Shown piece by piece: positions 18,450 through 28,138 of a stretch of 64,000 bases of DNA. Both the position numbers and the translations under genes were made by a program. Numbering within the stretch: the first letter of the stretch is position 1; each line of letters begins with the position of its first letter. Under the pieces are notes generated by a model, which saw only the letters and a list, made by a program, of their open reading frames with translations, had not been told where the DNA came from and did no database searches. Source of the DNA: Amycolatopsis thermoflava N1165 (GTDB lineage Bacteria; Actinomycetota; Actinomycetes; Mycobacteriales; Pseudonocardiaceae); contig NZ_KI421511.1 in NCBI RefSeq assembly GCF_000473265.1, positions 7,023,909 to 7,087,908 on the forward strand, given 5' to 3'.

Positions 18450-19490
18450 ATGAGATTCCGCACGGGCGTCCTGGTCGGCCTTGTCGCCGCCCTGACCGCG
18501 GGCTGCACGCTGGCCGGCAACGACGCGGACAACGGCCCGGCCACGGTCACGCTCGTCACCCACGACTCGTTCGCCGCTCCGCAGCAGGTCCTCGACGCCT
18601 TCCAGCAGCAGACCGGTATCACGATCAACGTCGTGAAGAAGGGTGACGCGGGCGCGCTCACCAACACCCTGGTCCTCACGAAGGCCAACCCGATCGGCGA
18701 GGCGGCCTTCGGCGTCGACTCGACCTTCGCGTCGCGCGCGCTCACCGAAGGCGTCTTCGCGCCCTACACCAGCCCCGAGGCCGACCGCGGCCCGCAGCGC
18801 TACGCCGTGGACTCCGAGCACCGCCTGTCGGCCGTCGATGTGGGCGACGTCTGCGTCAACGTCGACAGCACCTGGTTCGCCGAGCGCGGCATCCCGGAGC
18901 CCGCGACCTACGACGACCTGGTCAAGCCGGAGTACAAGGACCTGCTGGTCGTGGAGAACCCGGCCACCAGCTCGCCCGGCCTGGCGTTCCTGCTCGGCAC
19001 CATCGCCCGCTACGGCGAGCAGAACTGGCAGGGCTACTGGACCCGGCTGAAGGACAACGGCATGCGTGCCGTCGCCGGCTGGGAGGAGGCCTACGGCCAG
19101 GACTTCTCCGGCTCCTCCGGCAAGGGGCCGCGGCCGATCGTGGTGTCCTACGCGTCCTCGCCCGCGGCGGAGATCGGCGAGGACGGCAAGCCGCGCACGA
19201 AGGCGCTGCTGGACACCTGCTTCCGTCAGGTCGAGTACGCCGGCGTGCTGGCCGGGTCGCCGAACGCGGACAAGGCCCAGAAGGTGATCGACTTCCTGCT
19301 GTCCCAGCAGTTCCAGGCGACGGTGGCGGAGAACATGTACGTCTACCCGGCGCGGGAGGGCGTGGCGTTGCCCGCCGCGTGGACGACGGCCGCCCCGCTG
19401 CCGCCGAACCCGGCGAGCCTGCCCGCCGAGACGGTGCAGGCCGGGCGTGAGCGGTGGATCGAGCAGTGGCGCTCCTTGCTCGGCCAGTGA
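18450..19490 (+). CDS. thiB: Thiamine ABC transporter substrate-binding lipoprotein
   Basis: The 346-residue exported protein has a signal peptide and lipobox LTAGC (Cys19), so it is anchored in the membrane. The body resembles iron/thiamine-type binding proteins: VTLVTHDSFAAPQQVLDAFQ near the start, GDAGALTNTLVL, and DPATYDDLVKP-type segments. Position behind a TPP riboswitch and before thiP and thiQ gives the substrate. The ATG at 18450 follows GAGGAG; a GTG two codons upstream is less likely. Its stop overlaps the thiP GTG. Confidence 0.93.
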   Translation: MRFRTGVLVGLVAALTAGCTLAGNDADNGPATVTLVTHDSFAAPQQVLDAFQQQTGITINVVKKGDAGALTNTLVLTKANPIGEAAFGVDSTFASRALTEGVFAPYTSPEADRGPQRYAVDSEHRLSAVDVGDVCVNVDSTWFAERGIPEPATYDDLVKPEYKDLLVVENPATSSPGLAFLLGTIARYGEQNWQGYWTRLKDNGMRAVAGWEEAYGQDFSGSSGKGPRPIVVSYASSPAAEIGEDGKPRTKALLDTCFRQVEYAGVLAGSPNADKAQKVIDFLLSQQFQATVAENMYVYPAREGVALPAAWTTAAPLPPNPASLPAETVQAGRERWIEQWRSLLGQ

Positions 19491-21088
19491 GCCGTGCCGG
19501 GCTCGGGCTGGCGGCACTGGCTGTGCTGCCGCTCGGGTTCCTGGTCGTCTTCTTCGCCTGGCCGGTCGTCGCGATCCTGCGGCTGGGCTTCGCCGACGGC
19601 GGGGTGCTCGCCGCGCTGGCCGAGGGCGAGACGTGGCGGCTGGCGTGGTTCACGGTCGCGCAGGCCGCCGGTTCGACCCTGATCGCGGTGGTCGCCGGGT
19701 TGCCGGTCGCGTTCCTGCTGGCGCGCGTGCGGCTGCCCGGGGTGGCGGTCGTCCGGACGCTGGTGCTCGTCCCGTTCGTGCTGCCCACCGTGGTGGTGGG
19801 CCTGGCGTTCCGGGCGCTGTGGCCGGACGGCGGCTGGCTGTCCATCGTGCTGGCCAACGCGTTCTTCAACGTCGCCGTTGTCGGCCGCACGGTCGCCGGG
19901 CTGTGGGCGTTGCTGGACTCGCGGGCCGAGGACGCCGCCCGCGCGCTGGGCGCGTCCCGCTGGCGCGCGTTCCGTTCGGTGACGCTGCCCGCGCTGATGC
20001 CGGCGATCACGTCCGCGGCTGCCGTCGTGTTCCTGTTCTGCGCCACCAGTTTCGGCGTGGTGCTGATCCTCGGCGGCGCGCGGTACCGGACGCTGGAGAC
20101 CGAGATCTACCTGCGCACCGAGAACCTGCTCGACCTGACCGGAGCGGCGGCGCTGTCGCTGGTGCAGATCGCCGCCGTCCTGGGCGCGCTGCTGCTCGGC
20201 GCGGCCGCCCGCCGCCGCCGGGAGAGCGCGCTGCGGCTGCGGTCGCGGCGGGAGACCGCGCGCCGCCCGGTCGGCGGGGAGTGGGCCGTGGTCGGCGCGG
20301 CGGTCGTCGTGCTCGGCCTGCTGCTGACCCCGATCGTCGCGTTGCTGCTGCGCTCGGTGTCCACCGTGGACGGCTGGAGCCTGGCCGGCTACCGGGCGCT
20401 GTCCAGCACCGGAAACGACGGCACGCTCCAGGTCTCCGGCTGGGACGCGGCGCTGAACTCGCTGCGCACAGCCACCGACGCGACGGTGCTGGCGATGGTC
20501 ATCGGGGTGTCGGCGTCGGTCCTGCTGGTTGCGCTGCGCCGGTCGCCGGGACGGCTCGCGCGCGGGGTCGGCGAGTCGATGGACGCCGCGCTGATGCTGC
20601 CGCTCGGCGTGTCCGCGGTGACCGTCGGGTTCGGCTACCTCATCACGCTCGACGCGCTGCCCGGCGACCTGCGCCGGTCGCCGCTGCTGGTGCCGCTCGC
20701 GCAGGCGCTGGTGGTGATCCCGCTGGTGATCCGCACGGTGCTGCCCGTGGTGCGGTCGATCGACGACCGCCTGCGCCAGGCCGCGGCCACCCTCGGCGCG
20801 AGCCCGGCGCGGGTGTGGCGCGAGATCGACGTGCCGCTGGCCTCCCGCGCCGTCGTCGCCGCGGCCGGGTTCGGCTACGTCGTCGCGCTCGGCGAGTTCG
20901 GCGCGACGAGTTTCCTGGCGCGCCCGCAGACGCCGACGCTGCCGGTCGCGATCGCGGCGCTGATCGCGCGGCCCGGCCAGCTCAACAACCAGATGGCGTA
21001 CGCGGCGTGCGCGCTGCTCATGCTGGTCACCGCGGCCGCGGTGATCGTGATCGACCGGCTCGCGTCCGGCCGGGTGGGGGAGTTCTAG
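19487..21088 (+). CDS. thiP: Thiamine ABC transporter permease
   Basis: This 533-residue protein has two permease halves, each with about six membrane spans and an EAA-type loop (EDAARALGASRWRAFRSVTLPAL-like and RQAAATLGASPARVWREIDVPL-like segments). Such fused permeases are typical of ThiP and ferric-ion importers. The GTG start overlaps the thiB stop (GTGA). The frame extends 11 codons upstream inside thiB, which I consider a shadow. It should form the channel for thiamine or its phosphates delivered by ThiB. Confidence 0.93.
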   Translation: MSRAGLGLAALAVLPLGFLVVFFAWPVVAILRLGFADGGVLAALAEGETWRLAWFTVAQAAGSTLIAVVAGLPVAFLLARVRLPGVAVVRTLVLVPFVLPTVVVGLAFRALWPDGGWLSIVLANAFFNVAVVGRTVAGLWALLDSRAEDAARALGASRWRAFRSVTLPALMPAITSAAAVVFLFCATSFGVVLILGGARYRTLETEIYLRTENLLDLTGAAALSLVQIAAVLGALLLGAAARRRRESALRLRSRRETARRPVGGEWAVVGAAVVVLGLLLTPIVALLLRSVSTVDGWSLAGYRALSSTGNDGTLQVSGWDAALNSLRTATDATVLAMVIGVSASVLLVALRRSPGRLARGVGESMDAALMLPLGVSAVTVGFGYLITLDALPGDLRRSPLLVPLAQALVVIPLVIRTVLPVVRSIDDRLRQAAATLGASPARVWREIDVPLASRAVVAAAGFGYVVALGEFGATSFLARPQTPTLPVAIAALIARPGQLNNQMAYAACALLMLVTAAAVIVIDRLASGRVGEF

Positions 21089-21090
21089 CC

Positions 21091-22098
21091 ATGGCGTTGA
21101 CCGTGTCCGGCCTGACCGTGCGGTACGGCTCGTTCATCGCCGTCTCCGGCGTGGACCTGGAGATCGCCGACGGCGAGGTGCTCGCGCTGCTCGGCCCGTC
21201 CGGCTCCGGGAAGTCGACGCTGCTGCGCGCCATCACCGGTCTGGAGCCGATCACCGCGGGCAGCGTGCGCTGGGACGGCGCCGACCTGGCGCGCGTGCCG
21301 GTGCACAAGCGCGGGTTCGGGCTGGTGTTCCAGGACGGCCAGCTGTTCCCGCACCGGGACGTGGCCGGGAACATCGCGTTCGGGCCGCGGATGCACGGGA
21401 TGTCGTCGGCCGAGCGCGCGGAACGCGTGAGCCGGCTGCTCGACCTCGTGGGCCTGACCGGCTACCAGAAGCGGCGGGTGACCGAGCTGTCCGGCGGCGA
21501 GGCGCAGCGGGTCGCGCTGGCCCGCGCGCTCGCGCCGGAGCCGCGCCTGCTGCTGCTCGACGAGCCGCTGTCCGGTTTGGACGCCGGGTTGCGTGAGCAG
21601 CTGGCCGTCGACCTGGCCGAGATGCTGCGCAGCGCGAAGATCACCGCGCTGCTCGTCACGCACGACCAGGAGGAGGCGTTCACCCTCGCCGACCGCGTCG
21701 CCGTGCTGCAGGCCGGGAAGATCCGCCAGGCCGGGGCCGTGCGCGAGGTGTGGCGGCGGCCCGCGGACGAGAACGTGGCGCGCTTCCTCGGTGTCACCAC
21801 GGTCGTCGACGGCGAGGCGGCGGACGGGATCGTGCGCTGCCCGTTCGGCGAGGTCGCCATCCCGGAGGCCGCGGACGGGCCGGTGCGGCTCGGCCTGCGT
21901 CCCGCCGGGCTGCGGCTCGCGACCGCCGGGATCACCGGCGAGGTGCTGACCAAGGTGCACCGCCGCGACAACGTCCGCCTGTCCGTGCGCACGAGCGCCG
22001 GCACGGTGGACGCGGTCGCGGCGGTGTCCGCCGACGTCAACCCGGGCGACGAGATCAGCATCGCCCCCGACCCGGACGGCGTGGCCCTGATCGGCTAA
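21091..22098 (+). CDS. thiQ: Thiamine ABC transporter ATP-binding protein
   Basis: The 335-residue ATPase has Walker A GPSGSGKST (35-43), Q-loop VFQDGQ, signature LSGGEAQRVALARAL and Walker B LLLLDEPLSGLD. A C-terminal extension of about 110 residues resembles the regulatory domain of ferric/spermidine-type ATPases. The ATG lies two bases after the thiP stop with a GGGGGAG site. It completes the thiBPQ importer. Its stop overlaps the stop of the convergent ABC permease gene. Confidence 0.93.
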   Translation: MALTVSGLTVRYGSFIAVSGVDLEIADGEVLALLGPSGSGKSTLLRAITGLEPITAGSVRWDGADLARVPVHKRGFGLVFQDGQLFPHRDVAGNIAFGPRMHGMSSAERAERVSRLLDLVGLTGYQKRRVTELSGGEAQRVALARALAPEPRLLLLDEPLSGLDAGLREQLAVDLAEMLRSAKITALLVTHDQEEAFTLADRVAVLQAGKIRQAGAVREVWRRPADENVARFLGVTTVVDGEAADGIVRCPFGEVAIPEAADGPVRLGLRPAGLRLATAGITGEVLTKVHRRDNVRLSVRTSAGTVDAVAAVSADVNPGDEISIAPDPDGVALIG

Positions 22099-22961
22099 CC
22101 GTCCTTCGTGGACAGCCGCGCGTAGGCCAGCGACAGGCCGATCACGACGTAGCACGCGGCGCGGATCGCGCCCTCGCCGAGCTGGTCGGCCGGGATCGGG
22201 TCGCGCAGGATGTCCGCGATCGCGGTCCAGGACTGCGGCAGCAGGAACGGGTGCAGCCAGTCCACCGCCGACAGCAGGAGCAGGACCGTCGACACCACGA
22301 CGCCGGCCAGCATCGACACCACCACGACCATCGGGTGCTCGGTGCACGCCGAGATCGCCAGCGCGATGGCCCCGACCGCCCACAGCTGCAGCGTCACCCA
22401 CGCCGCCGCCAGCGCGACCCGGCCCAGTGCGTCCACAAAGGACAGCGTGTTGCCGGACAGCGTGAACAGCGAGCCGGTCCCGTTGATCACCAGCCCGGTG
22501 ATCATCGCGACCACGGCCATCAGCAGCGCCGCGGCGAGCGTGAACGTCGCGACCCCGAGCGCCTTCATCAGTAGCAGCCTGCCGCGGCTCACCGGCGCGA
22601 GCAGCAGCCCGCGCAGCGTGCCCACGGCCGATTCACCGGCGAGCGCGTCGCCGGCCGACATCGCCGTGACCAGCGGCAGCATCAGGTTCAGCGTCAGCCC
22701 GAGCGTGGCCAGCGGCAGGACCAGCGCGTTCCCGGCCGCGGACGCCAGCAGCGCGTTGTCGCCGTCACCGCCGCCGGGCCCGCCGCCGCTGTCCCCCGCG
22801 ATCGTCAGCCCGATCCCGACGATCACCGGGATCAGCGCGAGCAGGCCGAGCACGATCAGCGTGCGCGGGCGGCGGAAGATCCACCGCAGCTCGGCGCGGT
22901 AGAGCCGGTGGAACGGCACACTCCACCGTTCCACCGGCGCCGCGTCCAGTGTCGCCGTCAT
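22095..22961 (-). CDS. ABC-2 type transporter permease
   Basis: The 288-residue protein has an N-terminal cytoplasmic segment, six probable membrane spans and an external Gly/Asp-rich loop after the first span (about 55-68). It resembles ABC-2 exporters (FHRLYRAELRWIFRRPRTLIVL; AGESAVGTLRGLLLAPVSRGRLLLMKA). Its start overlaps the stop of the ATP-binding gene, so the two form one exporter. The substrate cannot be read from sequence. Linked to a LolA-like exported protein and a two-component system, it may serve envelope homeostasis or peptide resistance. Confidence 0.88.
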   Translation of the reverse strand: MTATLDAAPVERWSVPFHRLYRAELRWIFRRPRTLIVLGLLALIPVIVGIGLTIAGDSGGGPGGGDGDNALLASAAGNALVLPLATLGLTLNLMLPLVTAMSAGDALAGESAVGTLRGLLLAPVSRGRLLLMKALGVATFTLAAALLMAVVAMITGLVINGTGSLFTLSGNTLSFVDALGRVALAAAWVTLQLWAVGAIALAISACTEHPMVVVVSMLAGVVVSTVLLLLSAVDWLHPFLLPQSWTAIADILRDPIPADQLGEGAIRAACYVVIGLSLAYARLSTKDG

Positions 22962-23962
22962 GACGTCCCCTCGTCCACATCCGGCAGGCCCCCGGTTTCG
23001 GAATCCCGTTGCGTCAGCCGCGCGAACAGGTCCTCCAGCCCGGTGCGGGCCCGCTTCGCCTCGTGCACGGACACCCCGGCCCGCACCAGCGTTTCGATCA
23101 CCTGCGGCGCGGTCGCCGAGGTCAGGTCCGCCCGCACGCCCTCCGGTGTGAGCCGGCCGGGGATGCGGTTGTCGCGCAGCGCGGTGAGCGCCTCGTCACC
23201 GTCCGGAGTGGACACGACCAGCGACGGCGTGCCGGACTCCAGCAGCTCGTCCAGCTCGCCCTGCGCGACCACCGTGCCGTCGTGCAGGACGGCCACGTGC
23301 GTGCAGGTCGCCTCGACCTCGGCGAGCAGGTGCGAGGACACCAGCACGGTGACGCCCTCGGCGTGCAGCTCGCCGATGATGTTGCGGATCTCCCGCGTGC
23401 CCGCCGGGTCCAGCCCGTTGGTCGGCTCGTCCAGAACGACCATCCGCCGCGGCACGAGCAGCGCCGAGGCGAGCCCCAGCCGCTGCTTCATGCCCAGCGA
23501 GTACCCCCGGTAGCGCCGGTGCGCGGCGTGCCCGAGCCCGACCCGCTCCAGCGCGTCGTCGACCGCGCGGGGGATCGCCGCCGACGACAGCCGCGGCTCG
23601 GCGGCCGCGACGCGGCGCAGGTTCTCCCGCCCGGACAGGAACGGGTGGAACCCCGGCCCCTCGACCAGCGCGCCCACCTCGGGCAGCGCCCGCGGCGCGC
23701 CGTCGGGCATCCGGTGCCCGAGCAGCTCCACCTCGCCCTCGGTCGGGCGGACCAGGCCGAGCAGCATCCGGATCGTGGTGGTCTTGCCCGAGCCGTTCGG
23801 CCCGAGCATGCCCAGCACCGCGCCTTCCGGCACGTCCAGATCGACCTGGTCCACCGCGACCGCGGTCCGGTACACCTTGCGCAACCCCCTGGTCCGCGCG
23901 GCGAGTGCCGGACCCGCGGTGGGCGCTTCGACCGAAGCGCCCACCGGCAGTGTCTCCGTCAT
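22958..23962 (-). CDS. ABC exporter ATP-binding protein
   Basis: This 334-residue ATPase starts at the ATG at 23960-23962, which overlaps the stop of the upstream LolA-like gene (ATGA). Walker A GPNGSGKTT (54-62), signature YSLGMKQRLGLASALL and Walker B MVVLDEPTNGLD are intact. The C-terminal 90 residues resemble drug or lantibiotic exporter ATPases. It pairs with the ABC-2 permease directly downstream. The much longer open frame upstream is a shadow of the next gene. Confidence 0.93.
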   Translation of the reverse strand: MTETLPVGASVEAPTAGPALAARTRGLRKVYRTAVAVDQVDLDVPEGAVLGMLGPNGSGKTTTIRMLLGLVRPTEGEVELLGHRMPDGAPRALPEVGALVEGPGFHPFLSGRENLRRVAAAEPRLSSAAIPRAVDDALERVGLGHAAHRRYRGYSLGMKQRLGLASALLVPRRMVVLDEPTNGLDPAGTREIRNIIGELHAEGVTVLVSSHLLAEVEATCTHVAVLHDGTVVAQGELDELLESGTPSLVVSTPDGDEALTALRDNRIPGRLTPEGVRADLTSATAPQVIETLVRAGVSVHEAKRARTGLEDLFARLTQRDSETGGLPDVDEGTS

Positions 23963-25017
23963 TTCGCTCCCAGAGCCTCGATCAGCACCTGCTCCGGCAC
24001 CGCGCCGACGGCGAAGCGGCCGTCGTCGGTGACCAGCGCGGTGCCGACCTTCGTGGTGATCACGTAGCCGGTGCCGAACGCGCCGCTGACCGGCTTGCCG
24101 AACTGCGCCAGCAGGGCCTTCGGGTCCACGTTTTGCCCGCGCTCGCCCTGCTGCGGCGCCAGCGCCTCGGCCGGGAACGAACCGGTCAGGACGCTGTCCC
24201 AGCCGTCGCCGCTGACCTGCACCGCGTCCTCGACGGCCCGCTGGTCCGGGTGCTCGGCCGGCGCTTGCTCCTCGGTCACCTTCGCGCCCTGCGGCGGGGT
24301 GAACTGGAATTCGCTCGCCGGCTGCGGCGCGAACGCGATGTCGCTGAACGCCACCTGGAACGCCGGGTCCGACGTGCCGTAGGTCATCACGGCCAGGCGC
24401 AGCGGCACGCGCTTCTCGGCGTCGACCGCGACGCGCACCTCGCGCAGCAGCGTGCGCTCGGTCGGCTTCGGCGTCAGCACCAGCTCGTACGCCGCGCGGC
24501 CGGCGACGCGCGCCGTGCCCTCGACCGTCACGGTGCTGCTCTCGCGGACCTTCGCGAGCACCTGCGTCGTCGCCGTCGCCGGGTCGCTGAGCTGGTACTC
24601 CTCCGGCTTCTGCAGCGCTTCCGGCGGCACGGTGACCTTCGTGGCCTCGTTCGACGCCGAGTCGTACGTCCACACGGTCGCCCCGTTGCGGACGATGGTG
24701 TGCTCGCTCGCCCCCTGCTCGATCGCGAGCTTGCTGTTGCCCGCGCCGTCGTTGTAGACGCGGGCCGCGTCGATGTCCAGGCTCGTGCCCCCCGGCAGGG
24801 TCGAGACCGGCAGGCCCAGGTTGTTGTCCACCTCGACCGTGCCCGCCAGCGCAGGCGTCTTGGTGGTGGCCACCGACTGCACCAGCTCCTCGGCGCTGAT
24901 CGCCGGCAGCTCGGGCGCCTCGCCCGCGGCCGCGGGCATCGCGAGCCAGGCGAGCCCGGCGGCGCCGAGCGCGGATCCGGTGACCGCGGCGGTGATGGCC
25001 TTCGTCTTCGGCTGCAT
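23959..25017 (-). CDS. Exported LolA/RseB-like protein of an ABC exporter operon
   Basis: The 352-residue protein begins at ATG 25015-25017 with a GGGAG site and a signal peptide (about 1-31, ending PAAAGEA). The body is beta-rich in the manner of LolA/RseB folds: LAGTVEVDNNLGLP, GASEHTIVRNGATVWTYDS, and segments like VPLRLAVMTYGTSDPAFQVAFSDIAF. It has no lipobox. It is cotranscribed with an ABC exporter and divergent from a two-component system, so it may hold a hydrophobic ligand or act as an external sensor. The family call is by pattern, not search. Confidence 0.75.
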   Translation of the reverse strand: MQPKTKAITAAVTGSALGAAGLAWLAMPAAAGEAPELPAISAEELVQSVATTKTPALAGTVEVDNNLGLPVSTLPGGTSLDIDAARVYNDGAGNSKLAIEQGASEHTIVRNGATVWTYDSASNEATKVTVPPEALQKPEEYQLSDPATATTQVLAKVRESSTVTVEGTARVAGRAAYELVLTPKPTERTLLREVRVAVDAEKRVPLRLAVMTYGTSDPAFQVAFSDIAFAPQPASEFQFTPPQGAKVTEEQAPAEHPDQRAVEDAVQVSGDGWDSVLTGSFPAEALAPQQGERGQNVDPKALLAQFGKPVSGAFGTGYVITTKVGTALVTDDGRFAVGAVPEQVLIEALGAK

Positions 25018-25161
25018 CTGTTCTCCCTGTGTCAACCGAGCACCAGTGTGCTCTTTCCCCGCCGCTGACACTCCTCGATCCGCCCTGAGATGGGCCTGAG
25101 ATGCTGAGAGACCGCTGAGAGCGCGCGCCCGAGCTGGAAAAACCGGGCATGCTAGACAACC

Positions 25162-25866
25162 GTGAACCCTCGGATCCTCGTGGTGGACGACGAGCCAGGT
25201 GTGCGCAAGGCGCTGCACCGCGGGCTGCGCGCGGAGGGCATGGACGTCGTCACCGCTCCCGACGGCCCGAGCGGCCTGCGCCTCGCGCAGACCGGGTCGT
25301 TCGACGTGCTGTTGCTGGACATCATGCTCCCCGGCCTGTCCGGGTACCGGGTGCTGCAGGCGCTGCGCGCGCAGGGCATCACCACGCCGGTGCTGATGGT
25401 GTCGGCCAAGGACGGCGAGGTCGACCAGGCCGACGGGCTCGACCTGGGCGCCGACGGCTACCTGGTCAAGCCGTTCTCGTTCGTCGTGCTGGTCGCGCAG
25501 ATCCGCGCGGTGCTGCGGCGCGCCTCGAGCGAGGGGACACGCGGGCCACTGCGCATCGGGGGTCTCGTCGTCGACCGCGCAACCCGCGAGGTGCACTGGC
25601 ACGACGACCCGGTCGCGCTGAGCCCGCGCGAGTTCAGCCTGCTGGAGGTGCTGGTCGGGCGCGCAGGGACGGTCGTCACCAAGGACGAGCTGCTGCGTGC
25701 CGTCTGGGGTGACGAGCAGGCCGCGACCCGCAACGTCGTCGAGGTCTACGTCGGGTACGTGCGCCGCAAGCTCGACGCGGTCGGGGCGGGCGCGCTGGTG
25801 CGGACCGTCCGCGGCCACGGCTACCTGGCCTCCGACGCCGCGCTGGACGAGGTCCTGCCCGGGTGA
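25162..25866 (+). CDS. OmpR/PhoB-type response regulator
   Basis: The 234-residue regulator has a receiver domain with acidic pocket VVDDE (7-11), phospho-Asp in LLLDIMLPG (Asp53), switch residues [11 protein letters not shown] and Lys in YLVKPFSF. The winged-helix DNA-binding domain (about 135-227) ends [11 protein letters not shown]. The GTG at 25162 starts the family-typical NPRILVVDD. Its stop overlaps the kinase GTG (GTGA). The divergent exporter operon begins about 145 bp away and is the most likely target. Confidence 0.94.
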   Translation: MNPRILVVDDEPGVRKALHRGLRAEGMDVVTAPDGPSGLRLAQTGSFDVLLLDIMLPGLSGYRVLQALRAQGITTPVLMVSAKDGEVDQADGLDLGADGYLVKPFSFVVLVAQIRAVLRRASSEGTRGPLRIGGLVVDRATREVHWHDDPVALSPREFSLLEVLVGRAGTVVTKDELLRAVWGDEQAATRNVVEVYVGYVRRKLDAVGAGALVRTVRGHGYLASDAALDEVLPG

Positions 25867-27194
25867 CGTTCCTCCGCCGGTGGTGGGAACGCCGGTCCAT
25901 GCAGTTCCGGATCACGGCGCCGGCCGCCGCGGTCACGCTGGCGTTCCTGCTCGGCCTCGCCATCGTGGCGGGGCGCGGCCTCGGTCCACTGCGGGACTCC
26001 TCCGTCGACACCGAGCTGTCCGAGGCGCTCGCGCCCGCCGCCGCGGCCGTGTCCGCCGGGCAGCCGCCGGCGCCGTCGGACGGGGTCACCCTGCGCGTGC
26101 TCGACACCGCGGGCGCGCCGGTCGACGGGGGCCCGGCGGCCACGCTCGGGCCGGGTGACGTGCGTGCGCTCAAGGCGGGGCAGTCGGTGACCGTGGACCG
26201 GATGCGGTGGCTGGGCTCGGTGGTGACCGCGCCGGACGGGCAGCTGCGGCTGGTCGCGGCCGGGACCGGGCTGGTGGGCCAGCGCGCGGCCGTGCAGAAA
26301 GCGGCGACCTGGTTGCTGTGGGCGGCCGGGATCGGCGCGGCGCTCGCCGCGATCGCGACCTGGCTCGTGGTGCGGTTCGCGTTGCGGCGCGTGAGCCGCC
26401 TGCGTCGCACCGTCCGTGCGCTGCCGCCGGGGCAGCGGGTGCCGCTGCCCGAGGCCGACGACGAGCTGCGTGCGCTGGCGGCGGACTTCAACGCGTTGCT
26501 GGCGCGGCAGGAGGAGGCGGCGCAGCGGCTGCGGCGGTTCACCGGCGACGCCGCGCACGAGCTGCGCTCGCCGGTCGCGTCGATCCGCGTGCAGGCCGAG
26601 GTCGCCGTCGCGAACCCCGATCCGGAGCTGGCGCAGGAGACGCTGGCCGACGTCCTCGCCGAGGCCGAGCGGTTGTCCGCGCTGCTGGACGGGCTGCTGA
26701 CGCTGGCGCGGTCGGACGCCGGGGAGCTGCCGCCCGCCGAAGCGGTGGAACTGCTCACCGAGGCGCGCGCGGCCGCGGACCGGCTGCCGCCCGGATCGCC
26801 CGCCGTGCGCGTGACCGGGGTGGTCGGGCAGGCGTGGGCGCACGCGGCGCACTCCGAGGTGGAGCTGGTGCTGAACAACCTGCTGCGCAACGCCTGCCGG
26901 TACGCGTCCTCGCAGATCGTGGTGTCGGTGCTGCCCGGGCACTCCACGGTGCGGCTGGTCGTGGACGACGACGGGCCGGGCATCCCGCCCGGTCATCGCG
27001 ACCGCGTGTTCGACCGGTTCTACCGGGTGGGCGACGACCGGGCTCGCACCTCCGGCGGCACCGGGCTCGGGCTGGCGATGGTCGCCGAAGCGGTGCGGCG
27101 GCGCGGCGGTCGGGTGTCCGTCGGCGAGTCGCCCGAGGGCGGTGCCCGCTTCCAGATCGTCTGGCGATCGGCCGGTAACGTCTCCACCTCGTGA
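25863..27194 (+). CDS. Sensor histidine kinase paired with the adjacent regulator
   Basis: The 443-residue kinase has a first membrane span (about 17-38), an external domain of about 100 residues, a second span (about 144-165), a HAMP linker, the phospho-acceptor in [13 protein letters not shown] (His232), an N box [11 protein letters not shown], and ATP-lid motifs DDDGPGIP and GGTGLGLAM. It probably senses a signal outside the membrane and phosphorylates the overlapping upstream regulator. The short external domain carries no recognisable ligand fold. Confidence 0.94.
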   Translation: MTFLRRWWERRSMQFRITAPAAAVTLAFLLGLAIVAGRGLGPLRDSSVDTELSEALAPAAAAVSAGQPPAPSDGVTLRVLDTAGAPVDGGPAATLGPGDVRALKAGQSVTVDRMRWLGSVVTAPDGQLRLVAAGTGLVGQRAAVQKAATWLLWAAGIGAALAAIATWLVVRFALRRVSRLRRTVRALPPGQRVPLPEADDELRALAADFNALLARQEEAAQRLRRFTGDAAHELRSPVASIRVQAEVAVANPDPELAQETLADVLAEAERLSALLDGLLTLARSDAGELPPAEAVELLTEARAAADRLPPGSPAVRVTGVVGQAWAHAAHSEVELVLNNLLRNACRYASSQIVVSVLPGHSTVRLVVDDDGPGIPPGHRDRVFDRFYRVGDDRARTSGGTGLGLAMVAEAVRRRGGRVSVGESPEGGARFQIVWRSAGNVSTS

Positions 27195-27577
27195 AGGTGA
27201 TCGTGGGAGCGGCCATCGTGCGGGGCCGGTCCCTGCTCGCCCAGCAGCGCGCGTACCCGCGCGAGGTGGCCGGGCTGTGGGAACTGCCCGGCGGCCGCGT
27301 CGAACCCGGCGAGTCCGAAGTGGACGCGTTGCGGCGGGAGTGCCGCGAGGAGCTCGGGGTGGACGTCGTGGTCGGCTCGCGCGTGGGACCGGACGTGCCG
27401 CTGCGGGCCGGGCTGGTGCTGCGGGTGTTCGCCGCTTCGCTGACCGACGAGCGCGCCCGGCCCGAGGCGCTGGACCACAAGGCATTGCGCTGGCTCGACG
27501 CGGACGGCCTGGACGGCGTCGAGTGGCTGCCCGCGGACCTCGAACTGCTCCCGGACCTGCGGCGGTTGCTGGCCTGA
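27191..27577 (+). CDS. NUDIX hydrolase (MutT-like)
   Basis: The 128-residue hydrolase has a full NUDIX box at 35-57 ([17 protein letters not shown], then REELGV), matching GX5EX7REUXEEXGU. It likely cleaves oxidised or damaged nucleotide diphosphate derivatives, as MutT-type enzymes of this size do. The GTG overlaps the kinase stop, so it is translated from the same transcript as the two-component system. There is no evidence of a functional tie to that system. Confidence 0.9.
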   Translation: MKVIVGAAIVRGRSLLAQQRAYPREVAGLWELPGGRVEPGESEVDALRRECREELGVDVVVGSRVGPDVPLRAGLVLRVFAASLTDERARPEALDHKALRWLDADGLDGVEWLPADLELLPDLRRLLA

Positions 27578-27578
27578 G

Positions 27579-28073
27579 TCAGCGTCCCGTGGCGCCGTCG
27601 ATCAGTTCACGCAGGATGTCGGCGTGCCCGGCGTGACGCCCGGTCTCCTCGATCAAGTGAGTGAGGGTCCAGCGCAGGGACGGCGCCGGGCCACGCCGCC
27701 CGCCCGGACGCGGCCCGGGCGCGGCCAGGTCCGGGCAGGCGGCGATGACCTCGTCGCCGCGGGCCGTGGTCTCCCGGTAGGCGCGGAGGATGTCGTCGGC
27801 GGTCTCGTCCGGTTCCGGGCGGAAGGTGGCCGCCCAGTCGCCTGCCGGCTGGCCGAGGAGCCAGTGGCGTTCGACGTGGGTGAGGTGCTTGACGAGGCCG
27901 AGCAGGTTCGTCCCGGACGGCACCCCGGGGGTGCGGGCCTGCGGTTCCGGGACGCCCTGGGCCTTCGCGACCACCGCGGCGCGCAGGTAGGCGAGGAAGC
28001 CTGCCAGCACGTCCTTCTCCCCGGGGCCGGTCCTCGGCGGGCGGGTGTCACGACGGCGCGCTGTGGGAGGCAT
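27579..28073 (-). CDS. DinB-fold protein (DUF664-type), possible mycothiol-dependent enzyme
   Basis: The 164-residue protein (ATG at 28071-28073; one three codons upstream is possible) shows the DinB/MST pattern: LVKHLTHVERHWLLG with the first metal His residues near 60-66, and LTHLIEETGRHAGHADILRE near the C-terminus. The HxxEETxxHxGHxD segment is typical of actinobacterial members. Many use mycothiol or bacillithiol as cofactor. The reaction is unknown. It converges with the NUDIX gene. Confidence 0.82.
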   Translation of the reverse strand: MPPTARRRDTRPPRTGPGEKDVLAGFLAYLRAAVVAKAQGVPEPQARTPGVPSGTNLLGLVKHLTHVERHWLLGQPAGDWAATFRPEPDETADDILRAYRETTARGDEVIAACPDLAAPGPRPGGRRGPAPSLRWTLTHLIEETGRHAGHADILRELIDGATGR

Positions 28074-28138
28074 GGCCGCCACCCTGGCACGGGCTCTACC
28101 CGGTCGGCACGGAAATTTGCCGGATCAGCAAGGCCGGG

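Noticed and set aside
23963-25159. 733-residue frame fusing the ABC ATPase with upstream sequence
   Set aside because: The upstream part is a shadow of the LolA/RseB-like gene; the ATGA overlap gives a natural ATPase start.
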